Shown here piece after piece: positions 43,476 to 52,413 of a DNA stretch of 64,000 nt. A program made the position numbers and the translations under genes. Position 1 is the stretch's first letter; every line of letters begins with the position of its first letter. The notes beneath the pieces are model-generated. The model made no database searches and was not told the origin of the DNA. It worked only from the letters and a program-made list of their open reading frames with translations. Origin of the DNA: DAHUYF01 sp035623985 (GTDB lineage: Bacteria; Pseudomonadota; Alphaproteobacteria; ATCC43930; CGMCC-115725). The stretch lies in NCBI GenBank assembly GCA_035623985.1, contig DASPSJ010000091.1:62001-126000 (forward strand), in the 5' to 3' direction.

Positions 43476-44483
43476 TCAGCGAGGCCGCCGCGCAGCCTCA
43501 TTGACCAGAGACAGATCGGCATATTTGCCGACATCGATCGAGATCGCGAGCAGCCCCAGCTCCTTCTGAACATCGAGATTGCTTTGCAACGCCTTGAGGT
43601 TGGGGATCGCGTCCGGATCGCGGTAGTAATCCTGCTTGGTGAAAACCCAGGTCTCATAGAGGGAGGGCGGTTGCCTGGTGACGTCGGCGAGGATCTTGAC
43701 CGCCTCGGCGCGGTTCGCCGGGTCGTAATACCAGCGCATCGCACGCTGCCAATCCTCGAAGAAATCGACCAGAACCGCGCGATGCGCCTCGATGAAGTCC
43801 CGGCGCGCCGCCATCAGCGTCGTCTGCGCCTCGCCCATGGCGTCCTTCATGGTGAACAGGGTGCGCACCTTGCCGGTCTTCTTGGCGGTCAGCGCGAACG
43901 GCATGACCATGCCGGCGAGATCGACCTTCTTCTCCTCGAGCGCCGACGCCATGTTGGGGAATTGTATCTCGACGATCCGATAGTCGCGTCTGTCCTCCAG
44001 GCCGTGATCCCTGAGGAACTTGCGCAGCGCCATGTCGGCGGCGCCGCCTATGCCATTGGTGGCGAGGACCTTGCCCTTGAGATCCTCGATCTCGTGGATC
44101 GGGCTGTCGGCGCGAACGAAGAACTCGTTTGCGTAGTAGTCGTCGATACCGTCCTGGTAGAGATCGCCGATGGCGCGAAGGTCATCCATATGCGCGTTCT
44201 GAATGGCGAGTCCGAAGGACGAGAAGGCGAGCGCGGCAATGTCGAGCTCTCCCGCGGCCAGTGCCGTGATCTGTGGCGCGCTGCCGCGGAAATGGACGAG
44301 CTGCACGGTATAGGACTCGCCGTAATGCGTCAGAAGCTCGGGCTTCGCGAAGATGATCGAGGTGAGTTGGCCCGGCACGACCGCCCAGCCGACGCGCAGC
44401 TCGAGCGGCGCTGCTGCGGCGGCGGGCGAGGATGCCGCCAGCAGCACGGCGAAGATCAGCCCTCGCCAACCCTCTCTCCCCAT
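43476..44483 (-). CDS. ABC importer substrate-binding protein, NMT1/SsuA type
   Basis: A 335-residue periplasmic binding protein with a Sec signal peptide (cleavage probably after SSPAAAA near residue 25). The fold is the NMT1/SsuA type that binds sulfonates, thiamine precursors, aromatic acids and other small anions; segments such as LRVGWAVVPGQL and NGIGGAADMAL fit. First gene of the importer operon. It is divergent from the molybdenum hydroxylase genes across about 200 bases, so the importer probably supplies their substrate; the ligand is not identifiable. Confidence 0.88.
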   Translation of the reverse strand: MGREGWRGLIFAVLLAASSPAAAAAPLELRVGWAVVPGQLTSIIFAKPELLTHYGESYTVQLVHFRGSAPQITALAAGELDIAALAFSSFGLAIQNAHMDDLRAIGDLYQDGIDDYYANEFFVRADSPIHEIEDLKGKVLATNGIGGAADMALRKFLRDHGLEDRRDYRIVEIQFPNMASALEEKKVDLAGMVMPFALTAKKTGKVRTLFTMKDAMGEAQTTLMAARRDFIEAHRAVLVDFFEDWQRAMRWYYDPANRAEAVKILADVTRQPPSLYETWVFTKQDYYRDPDAIPNLKALQSNLDVQKELGLLAISIDVGKYADLSLVNEAARRPR

Positions 44484-44682
44484 CGTCCCTCCTCCCTCGG
44501 CTCCTCCGCCAGCTTATCGGCCGATCATCACCGGCCGCCGGAGCGGGTTTTCCGGCATATCCGCATGCGAGGCGGTGGATGTCAACGACTCATCTCCATC
44601 GCCGCCGAAGAAGCGCGCCGGCAAGGCTGGACAAAGGCGCGGGCGGGCGGGCAGGATCGCAAATCGCCCCGGGGAGGTCTCC

Positions 44683-47040
44683 TTGCGCGAATTCGATCTG
44701 GGCCGCGCCGTGCCGCGAACCGAGGATTTTCGGCTGCTGCGCGGGCGCGGCCGCTATACCGATGACATCGATCTTCCCCGAAAAGCGCATCTCTACGTCC
44801 TGCGGTCGCAGCATGCTGCGGCGCGCATTCGCGCCATTAAGACAGGCGCCGCCGCTGCCGCGCCGGGCGTGCTCGCCATCCTGACCGGAAAGGACGCGCA
44901 AGCGGACGGCCTTGGCACCTTTTCTTCCGCCGTCCGGCGCAAGCGTCCCGGCGGCGCCGACAACTTCGTGCCGCCCTACCGCGTATTGGCCCTCGATCGC
45001 GTGCACCACGTCGGCGAGCCGGTCGCCGCCGTCGTCGCCGAGAGCCTTGCCGAAGCCAAGGATGCGGCCGAATTCGTCGAGATCGACTGGGAAATACTGC
45101 CTTCCGTCACCGACACCACGGCGGCTTCCCTGCCGGGCGCGGCCGTCGTGTGGGAGGAAGTGCCGGACAACCTGTGCTTCGTCCACGAGCTTGGCGACAA
45201 GGCGGCGGTCGATGCCGCCTTCGCCCGCGCCAAGCACGTCGTCAGGGAGCGTTTCCGCATCAGTCGGGTGGCCGCCAATCCGATGGAAGGGCGCACCGCG
45301 CTCGGCCTTTATGAGGAGCGTGACGAGCGCTACACCCTTTACGCCGGGCTTCAGGGCGTGCATCGCACGCGCGTCGAGCTTGCCGGCAACATCTTCAAGC
45401 TGCCGGCCAACCGCTTCCGCCTGATCTCGCCCGATGTCGGCGGCGGCTTCGGCATGAAGGGCAGCGCGTTTCCGGAGCTGGCGCTGGTGCTGTGGGCGGC
45501 ACGGAAGATCGGCCGTCCGGTCAAATGGACGGCGGAGCGCAGCGAGAGCTTCATCGCCGACCATCATGCTCGCGACAACGTCTGCGACGTGGCGCTGGCG
45601 CTTGACGAGCACGGCAAATTCCTCGCCCTGCGCGTCAATACCATCGTCAATCTCGGCGCTTTTCTCTCCACCATGGGCGTGCATGTCGCCACCAACAATC
45701 TCGGCGGACTTGCCGGCACTTATACCACCCCGCACATCCACGTGACGGTGACCGGCGTGTTCTCCAATACCAATGCCACCTGTCCCTATCGGGGCGCCGG
45801 AAGGCCGGAAGCGTCCTACTGCATCGAGCGCATCGTGGATATCGCCGCAGGCGAGACCGGCATCGACCGCGTCGAGCTGCGCCGGCGCAACATGATCCCG
45901 GCGAGCGCCATGCCTTACAAGACCGGGCTGGTCTTCAGCTATGACAGCGGCGAATTCGAGAAGACCCTCGACATGGCGCTCGAGCTTGCGGACTGGAAAG
46001 GCGTTGCCGGGCGCCGCGTCGAGGCGATGAAGCGCGGCCGACTTTACGGCGCCGGTCTTGCCAGCGTCATCGAGATCGCCGGCGGCCCGGCGGATTTCCC
46101 GCTCGAGGAGGCGGTCGAAATCCGCTTCGATCCCACCGGCCATGCCACCGTGCTCGCCGGGACGCATTCGCACGGGCAAGGGCATGAGACCATGTATCGC
46201 CAGTTCGCCGGCCACATCCTGGGCCTGGCGCCGGAGCGCGTGCGTCTCCTCTATGGCGATACCGACCTGGTTTTCCACGGCCGCGGCACGTTCGGCTCGC
46301 GCTCGGCGAGCGTCGGCGGCGCGGCTTTTCTCGGCGCCGCGCAGAAGATCATCGATAAAGGCAAGCTCATCGCCGGCCACCTGCTCGAGACCTCGGTGCT
46401 TGACATCGAGTTCGCCGATGGGCGCTTCGCGGTGAGAGGCACCGACCGCTCGATCGACCTGGCGGATGTGGCAATGGCCTCCTTCATTTCTCAGCGCATG
46501 CCGCGCGGCGTCGAACTTGGCCTCGATGCCCGGGCGGTGGTGACGCCGCCCGGCCCCACTTTCCCCAATGGCTGCCACGTCTGCGAGGTCGAGATCGACC
46601 CCGAAACCGGCGTGGCGAGGATCCTGCGCTATGCGGTGGTCGACGACGTCGGCCGCGTCGTCAACCCGCTGCTGCTCAAGGGCCAGATCCATGGCGGCAT
46701 CGCCCAGGGCGCGGGGCAGGCGCTCTGCGAGACCCTGATCTATGACCGCGACAGCGGCCAGCTCCTGACCGGGTCTTTTATGGATTATTGCATGCCGCGC
46801 GCGGACGATTTGCCGATGATCGCCGTTGGCAGCAACGAGGTCTCGGCCAAGACAAACCCCTTGGGGATCAAGGGCGCGGGCGAGGCCGGCACCGTCGGGG
46901 CGCTCTCCGCGGTAATGAACGCCGTCAATGACGCTCTCGCTCCGCTGGGCATCCGCCATGTCGACATGCCGGCGACGCCGGAGCGGCTATGGCGAGCGAT
47001 CCGCGACGCCAAAGCAAAAAAAAATCCCCCTCTCCCATGA
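44683..47040 (+). CDS. Molybdenum hydroxylase large subunit, xanthine dehydrogenase/CoxL family
   Basis: A 785-residue molybdopterin-binding subunit of the xanthine oxidase family. The aldehyde-oxidase hammerhead domain (about 18-125) is followed by the Mo domains with PDVGGGFGMKG, PYRGAGRPEA, GTHSHGQGHET and the catalytic Glu in IKGAGEAGTVGA. No signal peptide. The start is TTG at 44683, chosen because GGGGAGG lies five bases before it and the family N-terminus (GRAVPRTEDFRLLRGRGRY) follows. Members hydroxylate carbon next to N or an aldehyde carbon using water. The last seven residues (KKNPPLP) are encoded by an A-tract and palindrome. Confidence 0.9.
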   Translation: MREFDLGRAVPRTEDFRLLRGRGRYTDDIDLPRKAHLYVLRSQHAAARIRAIKTGAAAAAPGVLAILTGKDAQADGLGTFSSAVRRKRPGGADNFVPPYRVLALDRVHHVGEPVAAVVAESLAEAKDAAEFVEIDWEILPSVTDTTAASLPGAAVVWEEVPDNLCFVHELGDKAAVDAAFARAKHVVRERFRISRVAANPMEGRTALGLYEERDERYTLYAGLQGVHRTRVELAGNIFKLPANRFRLISPDVGGGFGMKGSAFPELALVLWAARKIGRPVKWTAERSESFIADHHARDNVCDVALALDEHGKFLALRVNTIVNLGAFLSTMGVHVATNNLGGLAGTYTTPHIHVTVTGVFSNTNATCPYRGAGRPEASYCIERIVDIAAGETGIDRVELRRRNMIPASAMPYKTGLVFSYDSGEFEKTLDMALELADWKGVAGRRVEAMKRGRLYGAGLASVIEIAGGPADFPLEEAVEIRFDPTGHATVLAGTHSHGQGHETMYRQFAGHILGLAPERVRLLYGDTDLVFHGRGTFGSRSASVGGAAFLGAAQKIIDKGKLIAGHLLETSVLDIEFADGRFAVRGTDRSIDLADVAMASFISQRMPRGVELGLDARAVVTPPGPTFPNGCHVCEVEIDPETGVARILRYAVVDDVGRVVNPLLLKGQIHGGIAQGAGQALCETLIYDRDSGQLLTGSFMDYCMPRADDLPMIAVGSNEVSAKTNPLGIKGAGEAGTVGALSAVMNAVNDALAPLGIRHVDMPATPERLWRAIRDAKAKKNPPLP

Positions 47041-47053
47041 AGGGAGAGGGGGA
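47021..47053 (-). terminator. Strong GC hairpin over the stop codon of the molybdenum hydroxylase gene
   Basis: A perfect 11-base stem, CCCCCTCTCCC (47026-47036) with GGGAGAGGGGG (47042-47052), loop of five, containing the TGA stop. The A-tract lies on the left side, so in the minus direction it is a textbook hairpin plus T-run; for the plus-strand gene there is no T-run after it. It may attenuate transcripts between the hydroxylase gene and the 2Fe-2S gene, or be a mobile palindromic element. Confidence 0.7.
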
Positions 47054-47163
47054 GGAAACGGGTCGATGGCTCGCCGCGGGCGGAGCGCGCGGCACGCAGT
47101 AATCGTTCCGCGAGCCTCTGCGGTACTGTACCTTAGGCGTCGAGCGATTCAGGAGGGCACGCC

Positions 47164-47634
47164 ATGGCCGATACCGTCGAGCTCACCGTCAACGGCCGCA
47201 AGCATCGGCTCGGCGTCCCGCCGGATACGCCGTTGCTCTACGTGCTGCGCAACGACCTCGCGCTCAACGGCGCCAAATTCGGCTGCGGCTTGGCGCAGTG
47301 CGGCGCCTGCACCGTGCTGGTGGAGGGAGAGCCGGTGCGGTCCTGCTCCTATCCGGTCGAGGACGCTCAGGGCAAGCCGATCACGACCATCGAAGGGCTG
47401 GGAACGGTGGACAAGCCGCACCCTGTCCAGAAGGCGTTCATCGAAGAGCAAGCGGCGCAATGCGGCTATTGCATCAACGGCATGGTGATGGCCGCCGCGG
47501 CATTATTGCAGCGCAATCCGGCGGCGGATGACGCGGCCATCCGTCAGGCGCTGGCCGGCAATCTCTGCCGCTGCGGGACGCATGCGCGCATTCTGCGCGC
47601 CGTCGCCCGGGCGGCGGCGGAGATGGGGCGATGA
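47164..47634 (+). CDS. 2Fe-2S subunit of a molybdenum hydroxylase
   Basis: A 156-residue small subunit carrying two 2Fe-2S clusters: a plant-ferredoxin-type site (Cys41, Cys46, Cys49, Cys61) and a helical site (Cys100, Cys103, Cys135, Cys137, as CGYC and CRC). It passes electrons from the molybdenum centre to an outside acceptor. ATG at 47164 has AGGAGG seven bases before it. It overlaps the next large-subunit gene by four bases (ATGA), and could serve both large subunits flanking it. Confidence 0.94.
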   Translation: MADTVELTVNGRKHRLGVPPDTPLLYVLRNDLALNGAKFGCGLAQCGACTVLVEGEPVRSCSYPVEDAQGKPITTIEGLGTVDKPHPVQKAFIEEQAAQCGYCINGMVMAAAALLQRNPAADDAAIRQALAGNLCRCGTHARILRAVARAAAEMGR

Positions 47635-49841
47635 CCGCGACCATCCTTACCCGCCGCGGCTTCGGCCAAGCGCTGGGCGCGCTCACCATCGCCTTTTCCT
47701 TGGCGCCCCATGGCTCTGCCGCCGAAGGGGTAAAGCTGCCGGGCAGTCTTGCCGCCAATCCGCTGCTGGATGCGTGGCTGCGCATAAACCCCGACGGCAC
47801 CGTCACCGTCTTCACCGGCAAGGTCGAGCTGGGACAGGGCATCCTCACCGCTTTCGCGCAGATCGTCGCCGACGAGCTCGACATTGTTCCTGAGCGGATC
47901 AGGCTGATCTCGGGCGACACGGCACAGACGCCTGATGAAGGCTTCACCTCGGGCAGTCAGTCGATCGAGTACGGCGGCACCGCGCTTCGCCATGCCTGCG
48001 CCGAGACGCGCGACGTGCTGCTGAAGCTCGCCGTGGCGAAGCTCGCGACCACGATCGACAAGCTTACCGTCGAAGACGGCACGATCACGGCGCCTGGCGG
48101 CTGGAGCGTCACCTACTGGGCGCTCAGCCCGCAGGCGCAGCTTCATCAAGAGGCGAGCGCGGGCGCCGCCCTGAAATCGCCGCAAGACCACAAATATATC
48201 GGCAAGAGCAAGCCGCGGCTCGACATTCCCGCCAAGGTCACGGGCGGCGCCGCTTACGTGCAGGACATCAGGCTGCCGGGCATGCTCTTCGGCCGGATCT
48301 CGCGACCGCCGAGCTACGGCGCGGCGCTGGTCTCCTTCGACGAAGCGCGCCTGCGCGGGCTGCCCGGGATCGTCGCGGTCGTCCGCGATGGTCGCTTCCT
48401 CGGCGTCGTCGCCGAGCGCGAGGAGCAGGCGATTGCCGGACGCGACGAGCTTGCCCGCGCGGCGAGTTGGCGCGAAGCGCCGTTGCTGCCGTCACCCGAT
48501 GACATCTATCGGCACCTCAAGTCGCTGCCGGCGACGGATCACGTCATCTCCAGCAAAGGCGGCGACATTCCGCCGGCGGCGCGCCTGTCGCTCGCCGCGA
48601 CCTATACCAGGCCCTATACGGCCCATGCCTCGATCGGCCCTTCCTGCGCCATTGCCCAATTCAAGGACGGAGAGCTCGCGGTTTGGACGCATTCGCAGGG
48701 CGTCTTCCCCCTGCGGCGCGATCTCGCCAAGGCGCTCGACATGGATCTGGGAAAGATCCGGTGCATCCACGCGCAAGGCTCCGGCTGCTACGGGCACAAC
48801 GGCGCCGACGACGTGGCGCTTGACGCGGCCCTGCTCGCCCGCGCCAGCAACGGCCGGCCGGTCAAGGTGCAATGGATGCGCGATGACGAGTTCGGATGGG
48901 AGCCTTATGGGCCCGCAATGACGGTCGAGCTTCATGGCGGCCTCGACGATGCCGGCATGATCGTCGACTGGACGCATGACGTCTGGACCAACACGCACAG
49001 CACCCGGCCGCAAAAGGATGGCTGCAACCTGCTGGCTTCATGGCATCTGGCGCAACCAAGGTCGCCGGGCCCGCCGGAGATCATTCCGCAGCCGGCCGGC
49101 GGCGGAGACCGGAACGCCATCCCGCTTTACGACTTTCCCCGCCAGCGCGTGACGCATCATTTCATCCCGCAGATGCCCATCCGCGTATCGGCGCTGCGCG
49201 CGCTCGGCGCTTATGCCAATGTCTTCGCCATCGAGAGCTTCATGGACGAGCTTGCCAAGGCGGCGAAGGCCGACCCCGTGGAATTCCGGCTGCGGCACTT
49301 GAATGATCCGCGCGCCATTGCCGTCATCAAGGCCGCCGCAAGCTTTGCCGGCTGGCAGCCGGCCCTGCCTGGCGGCACCGGCAAGGGACGCGGCTTCGGC
49401 TTTGCCAAATACAAGAACCTGTCGGCCTATCTCGCCGTGGCGATCGATGTCGAGGTCGACCGGCAAAGCGGTCAAGCGCGCGCCACGCGGGCCGTGGCGG
49501 CGATCGACGCCGGTCAGGTGGTCAATCCCGACGGGCTCATCAATCAGACCGAAGGCGGCATCATCCAGTCCGTAAGCTGGACGCTCAAGGAGCAGGTGCG
49601 CTTTACCCCCGAGCACATCGCGTCGCGCGACTGGGGCGGCTATCCCGTCATCACCTTCCCCGAAGTGCCGGAGATCAAAGTGATCGTGCTCGACCGTCCG
49701 GCGGAGAGATCGCTGGGGGCCGGCGAGGCGGCGCAGGGCCCGACCGCGGCCGCCATCGGCAATGCAATCGCCCACGCGACAGGCGTCCGACTGCGCGACC
49801 TGCCGCTCATTCCCAACCGACTCAAGGGCGCCTTCGGCTAA
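47631..49841 (+). CDS. Molybdenum hydroxylase large subunit, isoquinoline 1-oxidoreductase (IorB) type
   Basis: A 736-residue large subunit of the IorB-like branch of the xanthine dehydrogenase superfamily. The N-terminus has a Tat-like signal (LTRRGFGQALGALTIAFSLA), so with its 2Fe-2S partner it may be exported to the periplasm. Typical IorB segments are VTVFTGKVELGQGILTAFAQ, SGSQSIEYGG, RALGAYANVFAIES and the C-terminal GAGEAAQGPTAAAIGNA with the likely catalytic Glu. IorB partners use only a 2Fe-2S subunit and no FAD subunit, matching the gene order here. The substrate is unknown; a heteroaromatic or aldehyde is likely. Confidence 0.9.
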   Translation: MTATILTRRGFGQALGALTIAFSLAPHGSAAEGVKLPGSLAANPLLDAWLRINPDGTVTVFTGKVELGQGILTAFAQIVADELDIVPERIRLISGDTAQTPDEGFTSGSQSIEYGGTALRHACAETRDVLLKLAVAKLATTIDKLTVEDGTITAPGGWSVTYWALSPQAQLHQEASAGAALKSPQDHKYIGKSKPRLDIPAKVTGGAAYVQDIRLPGMLFGRISRPPSYGAALVSFDEARLRGLPGIVAVVRDGRFLGVVAEREEQAIAGRDELARAASWREAPLLPSPDDIYRHLKSLPATDHVISSKGGDIPPAARLSLAATYTRPYTAHASIGPSCAIAQFKDGELAVWTHSQGVFPLRRDLAKALDMDLGKIRCIHAQGSGCYGHNGADDVALDAALLARASNGRPVKVQWMRDDEFGWEPYGPAMTVELHGGLDDAGMIVDWTHDVWTNTHSTRPQKDGCNLLASWHLAQPRSPGPPEIIPQPAGGGDRNAIPLYDFPRQRVTHHFIPQMPIRVSALRALGAYANVFAIESFMDELAKAAKADPVEFRLRHLNDPRAIAVIKAAASFAGWQPALPGGTGKGRGFGFAKYKNLSAYLAVAIDVEVDRQSGQARATRAVAAIDAGQVVNPDGLINQTEGGIIQSVSWTLKEQVRFTPEHIASRDWGGYPVITFPEVPEIKVIVLDRPAERSLGAGEAAQGPTAAAIGNAIAHATGVRLRDLPLIPNRLKGAFG

Positions 49842-49852
49842 GGAGAAACCTT

Positions 49853-50629
49853 ATGGCAAAGACCGTCGAGATGACCGGCGAGCGGGTGCTCGCCAATGCT
49901 CCGATGAGCGAGGCGGAACGGAAGGTCCGGATGGAGCTTGCCGCCTGCTATCGCCTGGCTCAGAAGAACGGCTGGGACGAGCTTATCTATAATCATATCT
50001 CGGCGCGCGTGCCGGGGCCGGAGCATCATTTCCTCATCAACCCTTTCGGCCTCGCCTTCGAAGAGGTGACGGCATCGAACCTAGTCAAGGTCGACGTCGA
50101 AGGCCGCGTCATCGGCGAAACGAACTATCCCATCAACGCCGCCGGCTTCACCATTCACAGCGCCGTCCATGCGGCCCGGCCGGAGGTGGGGTGCGTCATC
50201 CACCTTCACACCGAGGCGGGCATGGCGCTTTCCATGCTTGACGGCGGACTGTTGCCGCTCACTCAGACGGCGATGCTCTTCCAGCGTCAACTCGCCTTTC
50301 ACGATTACGAGGGTATCGCATTCAACCTCGCAGAGCGCGAGCGGCTGGTTCGCGACCTCGGCGACAAATCCGTCATGATCCTGCGCAATCACGGCACGCT
50401 GGTAGCCTGTCCCACCGTCGGTCAGGCCTTCGTGACGATGTTCCTGCTGGAAAAAGCCGCGCGGGCGCAGCTACGGGCGATGGCATGCAACAACAAGCTC
50501 GTGCAGGCGTCGCCGCAAGCCATCGACATGACCGCCCAATACGGCAAAAGCGGCGCTGGCGGCTTGGAACAGGCATGGCAAGCGATGGTGCGTCGGCTCG
50601 ACCGCGAAGACACATCCTACCAAAGCTGA
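49853..50629 (+). CDS. Class II aldolase/adducin family protein
   Basis: A 258-residue class II aldolase-fold protein. Zinc ligands are readable as His117 and His119 (VIHLHTEAG) and His180 (LRNHGTL), and Glu70 or Glu71 is the likely acid-base residue. It should cleave or epimerise a hydroxy-carbonyl compound. It begins 11 bases after the IorB-type gene, with GGAG upstream, so it is the last gene of the catabolic operon and may act on a ring-opened or side-chain product. Substrate unknown. Confidence 0.88.
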   Translation: MAKTVEMTGERVLANAPMSEAERKVRMELAACYRLAQKNGWDELIYNHISARVPGPEHHFLINPFGLAFEEVTASNLVKVDVEGRVIGETNYPINAAGFTIHSAVHAARPEVGCVIHLHTEAGMALSMLDGGLLPLTQTAMLFQRQLAFHDYEGIAFNLAERERLVRDLGDKSVMILRNHGTLVACPTVGQAFVTMFLLEKAARAQLRAMACNNKLVQASPQAIDMTAQYGKSGAGGLEQAWQAMVRRLDREDTSYQS

Positions 50630-50638
50630 TCCGGGCCC

Positions 50639-51301
50639 ATGGTGAAAGAGATCGCCAATTCGTTCCTGCTGGTCTATGCCGGCCTCTTTCCGATCGTCAA
50701 TCCGGTGGGCAGCGCACCGGTCTTTCTCGGCCTGACGCGGCACTGCACCGACCAGGAACGCCGCAGTCTGGCCCGGCGCGTCGCGGTCAACGGTTTCTTC
50801 CTGTTGCTGGGCTCTCTCTTCGTCGGCTCGCACGTGCTCGAATTCTTCGGCATCACCTTGCCGGTGGTGCGCGTCGCCGGCGGGCTGGTGGTGAGCGCTT
50901 TTGCCTGGAAGCTCCTCCACGCCGGGGAGGAGCCGGGAGATCGGCGCACCGCCGACGCTGCCGCCGAGCCGATTGCGGCGACGGACGTCTTTTATCCCTT
51001 GACCATGCCGCTCACCGTCGGCCCGGGATCCATCTCGGTGGCCATTACGCTCGGCAGCCAGCGGCCGAAGACGGCGGCCGGCCTCGCCGATCTTGCGCTC
51101 CTCGGCGCCGCCGCCATTGCCGGCCTCGTCGCCATCGCCGCAACCGTCTATATTTGCTACCGCTTCGCCGAGCCGATCATCTCCGCGCTCGGCGAAAGCG
51201 GCACCAATGTGCTGGTGAGGTTGTCCGCCTTCATCCTGCTCTGCATCGGCATTCAGATTATCTGGAGCGGCTACAGCGCCTTGGTCGTGGTTGCGACCTG
51301 A
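50639..51301 (+). CDS. MarC family membrane protein
   Basis: A 220-residue inner-membrane protein with about six hydrophobic segments and the MarC signature: N-terminal FPIVNPVGSAPVFLGLT and internal FYPLTMPLTVGPGSISVAI, which form two half-repeats. The function of the family is not settled. ATG at 50639, nine bases after the aldolase gene. Its 3' end overlaps the convergent GDP-fucose synthase-like gene by 31 bases. Confidence 0.9.
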   Translation: MVKEIANSFLLVYAGLFPIVNPVGSAPVFLGLTRHCTDQERRSLARRVAVNGFFLLLGSLFVGSHVLEFFGITLPVVRVAGGLVVSAFAWKLLHAGEEPGDRRTADAAAEPIAATDVFYPLTMPLTVGPGSISVAITLGSQRPKTAAGLADLALLGAAAIAGLVAIAATVYICYRFAEPIISALGESGTNVLVRLSAFILLCIGIQIIWSGYSALVVVAT

Positions 51302-52263
51302 TCCCGCTTGGGCGCCGCGTTTGCCAGGAACCAGCGATAGGCATCCGCCAGCCCCTCGCGCAGCCCAATGCGCGGGCGCCAGCCCATGGCGGCGAGCTTC
51401 GAGACGTCGAGCAGCTTGCGCGGCGCCCCGTCCGGCCGCGCCGTGTCGTAGCGGAAGCCGCCGGTGAAGCCGACCACCTCGGCGATGAGCCCGGCCAGCT
51501 CGCGGATGCTCACATCCTCGCCCCAGCCGACATTGACATGGCTCTCGCCGGAATACCGCGTCATCAGGAACACGAGCACGTCGGCGAGATCGTCGACATG
51601 CAGAAACTCGCGCCGCGGCATGCCCGTCCCCCAGATCTCGACCTCGCGCGCTCCGCTCAGCTTCGCCGCATGGGTCTTGGCGATGAGCGCCGGCACCACG
51701 TGGCTCGCCTGGAGATCGTAGGTATCGCCGGGACCGTAGAGGTTTGTCGGCTGCGCCGAGATGAAATCGGCGCCGTATTGCCGGCGATAGGCGGCGCAGA
51801 GCTTCAACCCCGCGATCTTCGCCACCGCGTACCACTGGTTGGTCGGCTCCAGCGGGCCGCCGAGCAGCGCGTCCTCCACCATGGGCTGCGGCGCCAGGCG
51901 CGGATAGATGCAGGAGGAGCCGAGAAACAGCAGCTTCTTCGCCTGCGCGCGCCAGGCCGCCTCGATGACGTTGGCGGCGATCTGCAGATTGTCGTAGAGG
52001 AATTCGGCCGGGCGCGTGTCATTGGCGAAGATGCCGCCGACCGTCGCCGCCGCGACGATCACCGCATCCGGCCGGGTGGCCGCGAACCAGCGCTCGACAT
52101 CGGCCTGCCGGCGCAGATCAACCTCGCGGCGGGTGACGGTGAGCACCTCGCAGTCCTCGCGCGCGAGCCGCCGCAGCAGCGCGCTCCCCACCATGCCGCG
52201 ATGGCCCGCGACGAAGACGCGGCGTCCGTTCAGCGGAAAGAGGACGGGTGTAGCCTCCACCAT
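51271..52263 (-). CDS. GDP-L-fucose synthase-like epimerase/reductase
   Basis: A 330-residue extended SDR enzyme resembling GDP-L-fucose synthase (Fcl/WcaG), which turns GDP-4-keto-6-deoxymannose into GDP-fucose for surface polysaccharide. The N-terminal Rossmann glycine motif is GHRGMVGSAL, the catalytic residues are the Ser of GSSCIYP and the Tyr-Lys pair in NQWYAVAKIAGLK, and PTNLYGPGDTYD is typical of the family. GDP-mannose dehydratase (Gmd), its usual partner, is not in the window. Stop overlaps marC. Confidence 0.9.
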   Translation of the reverse strand: MVEATPVLFPLNGRRVFVAGHRGMVGSALLRRLAREDCEVLTVTRREVDLRRQADVERWFAATRPDAVIVAAATVGGIFANDTRPAEFLYDNLQIAANVIEAAWRAQAKKLLFLGSSCIYPRLAPQPMVEDALLGGPLEPTNQWYAVAKIAGLKLCAAYRRQYGADFISAQPTNLYGPGDTYDLQASHVVPALIAKTHAAKLSGAREVEIWGTGMPRREFLHVDDLADVLVFLMTRYSGESHVNVGWGEDVSIRELAGLIAEVVGFTGGFRYDTARPDGAPRKLLDVSKLAAMGWRPRIGLREGLADAYRWFLANAAPKRDQVATTTKAL

Positions 52264-52413
52264 CCGCTAATCCGCCTCGGCGGACGCGGCAAGGGACAAT
52301 GCGATGCGGTCGGCCGGGCCTTGTCCTTTGATCATGGCGGGGGAGATTGCCATCATCGCCGCAGTTGTGCAAATCCGGTGCGGCCCGCACGCGCCATCAA
52401 GCAAGGGACGGCA

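Noticed and set aside
42720..44765. Plus-strand ORF of 681 codons
   Set aside because: Antisense to the importer ATPase and binding protein genes.
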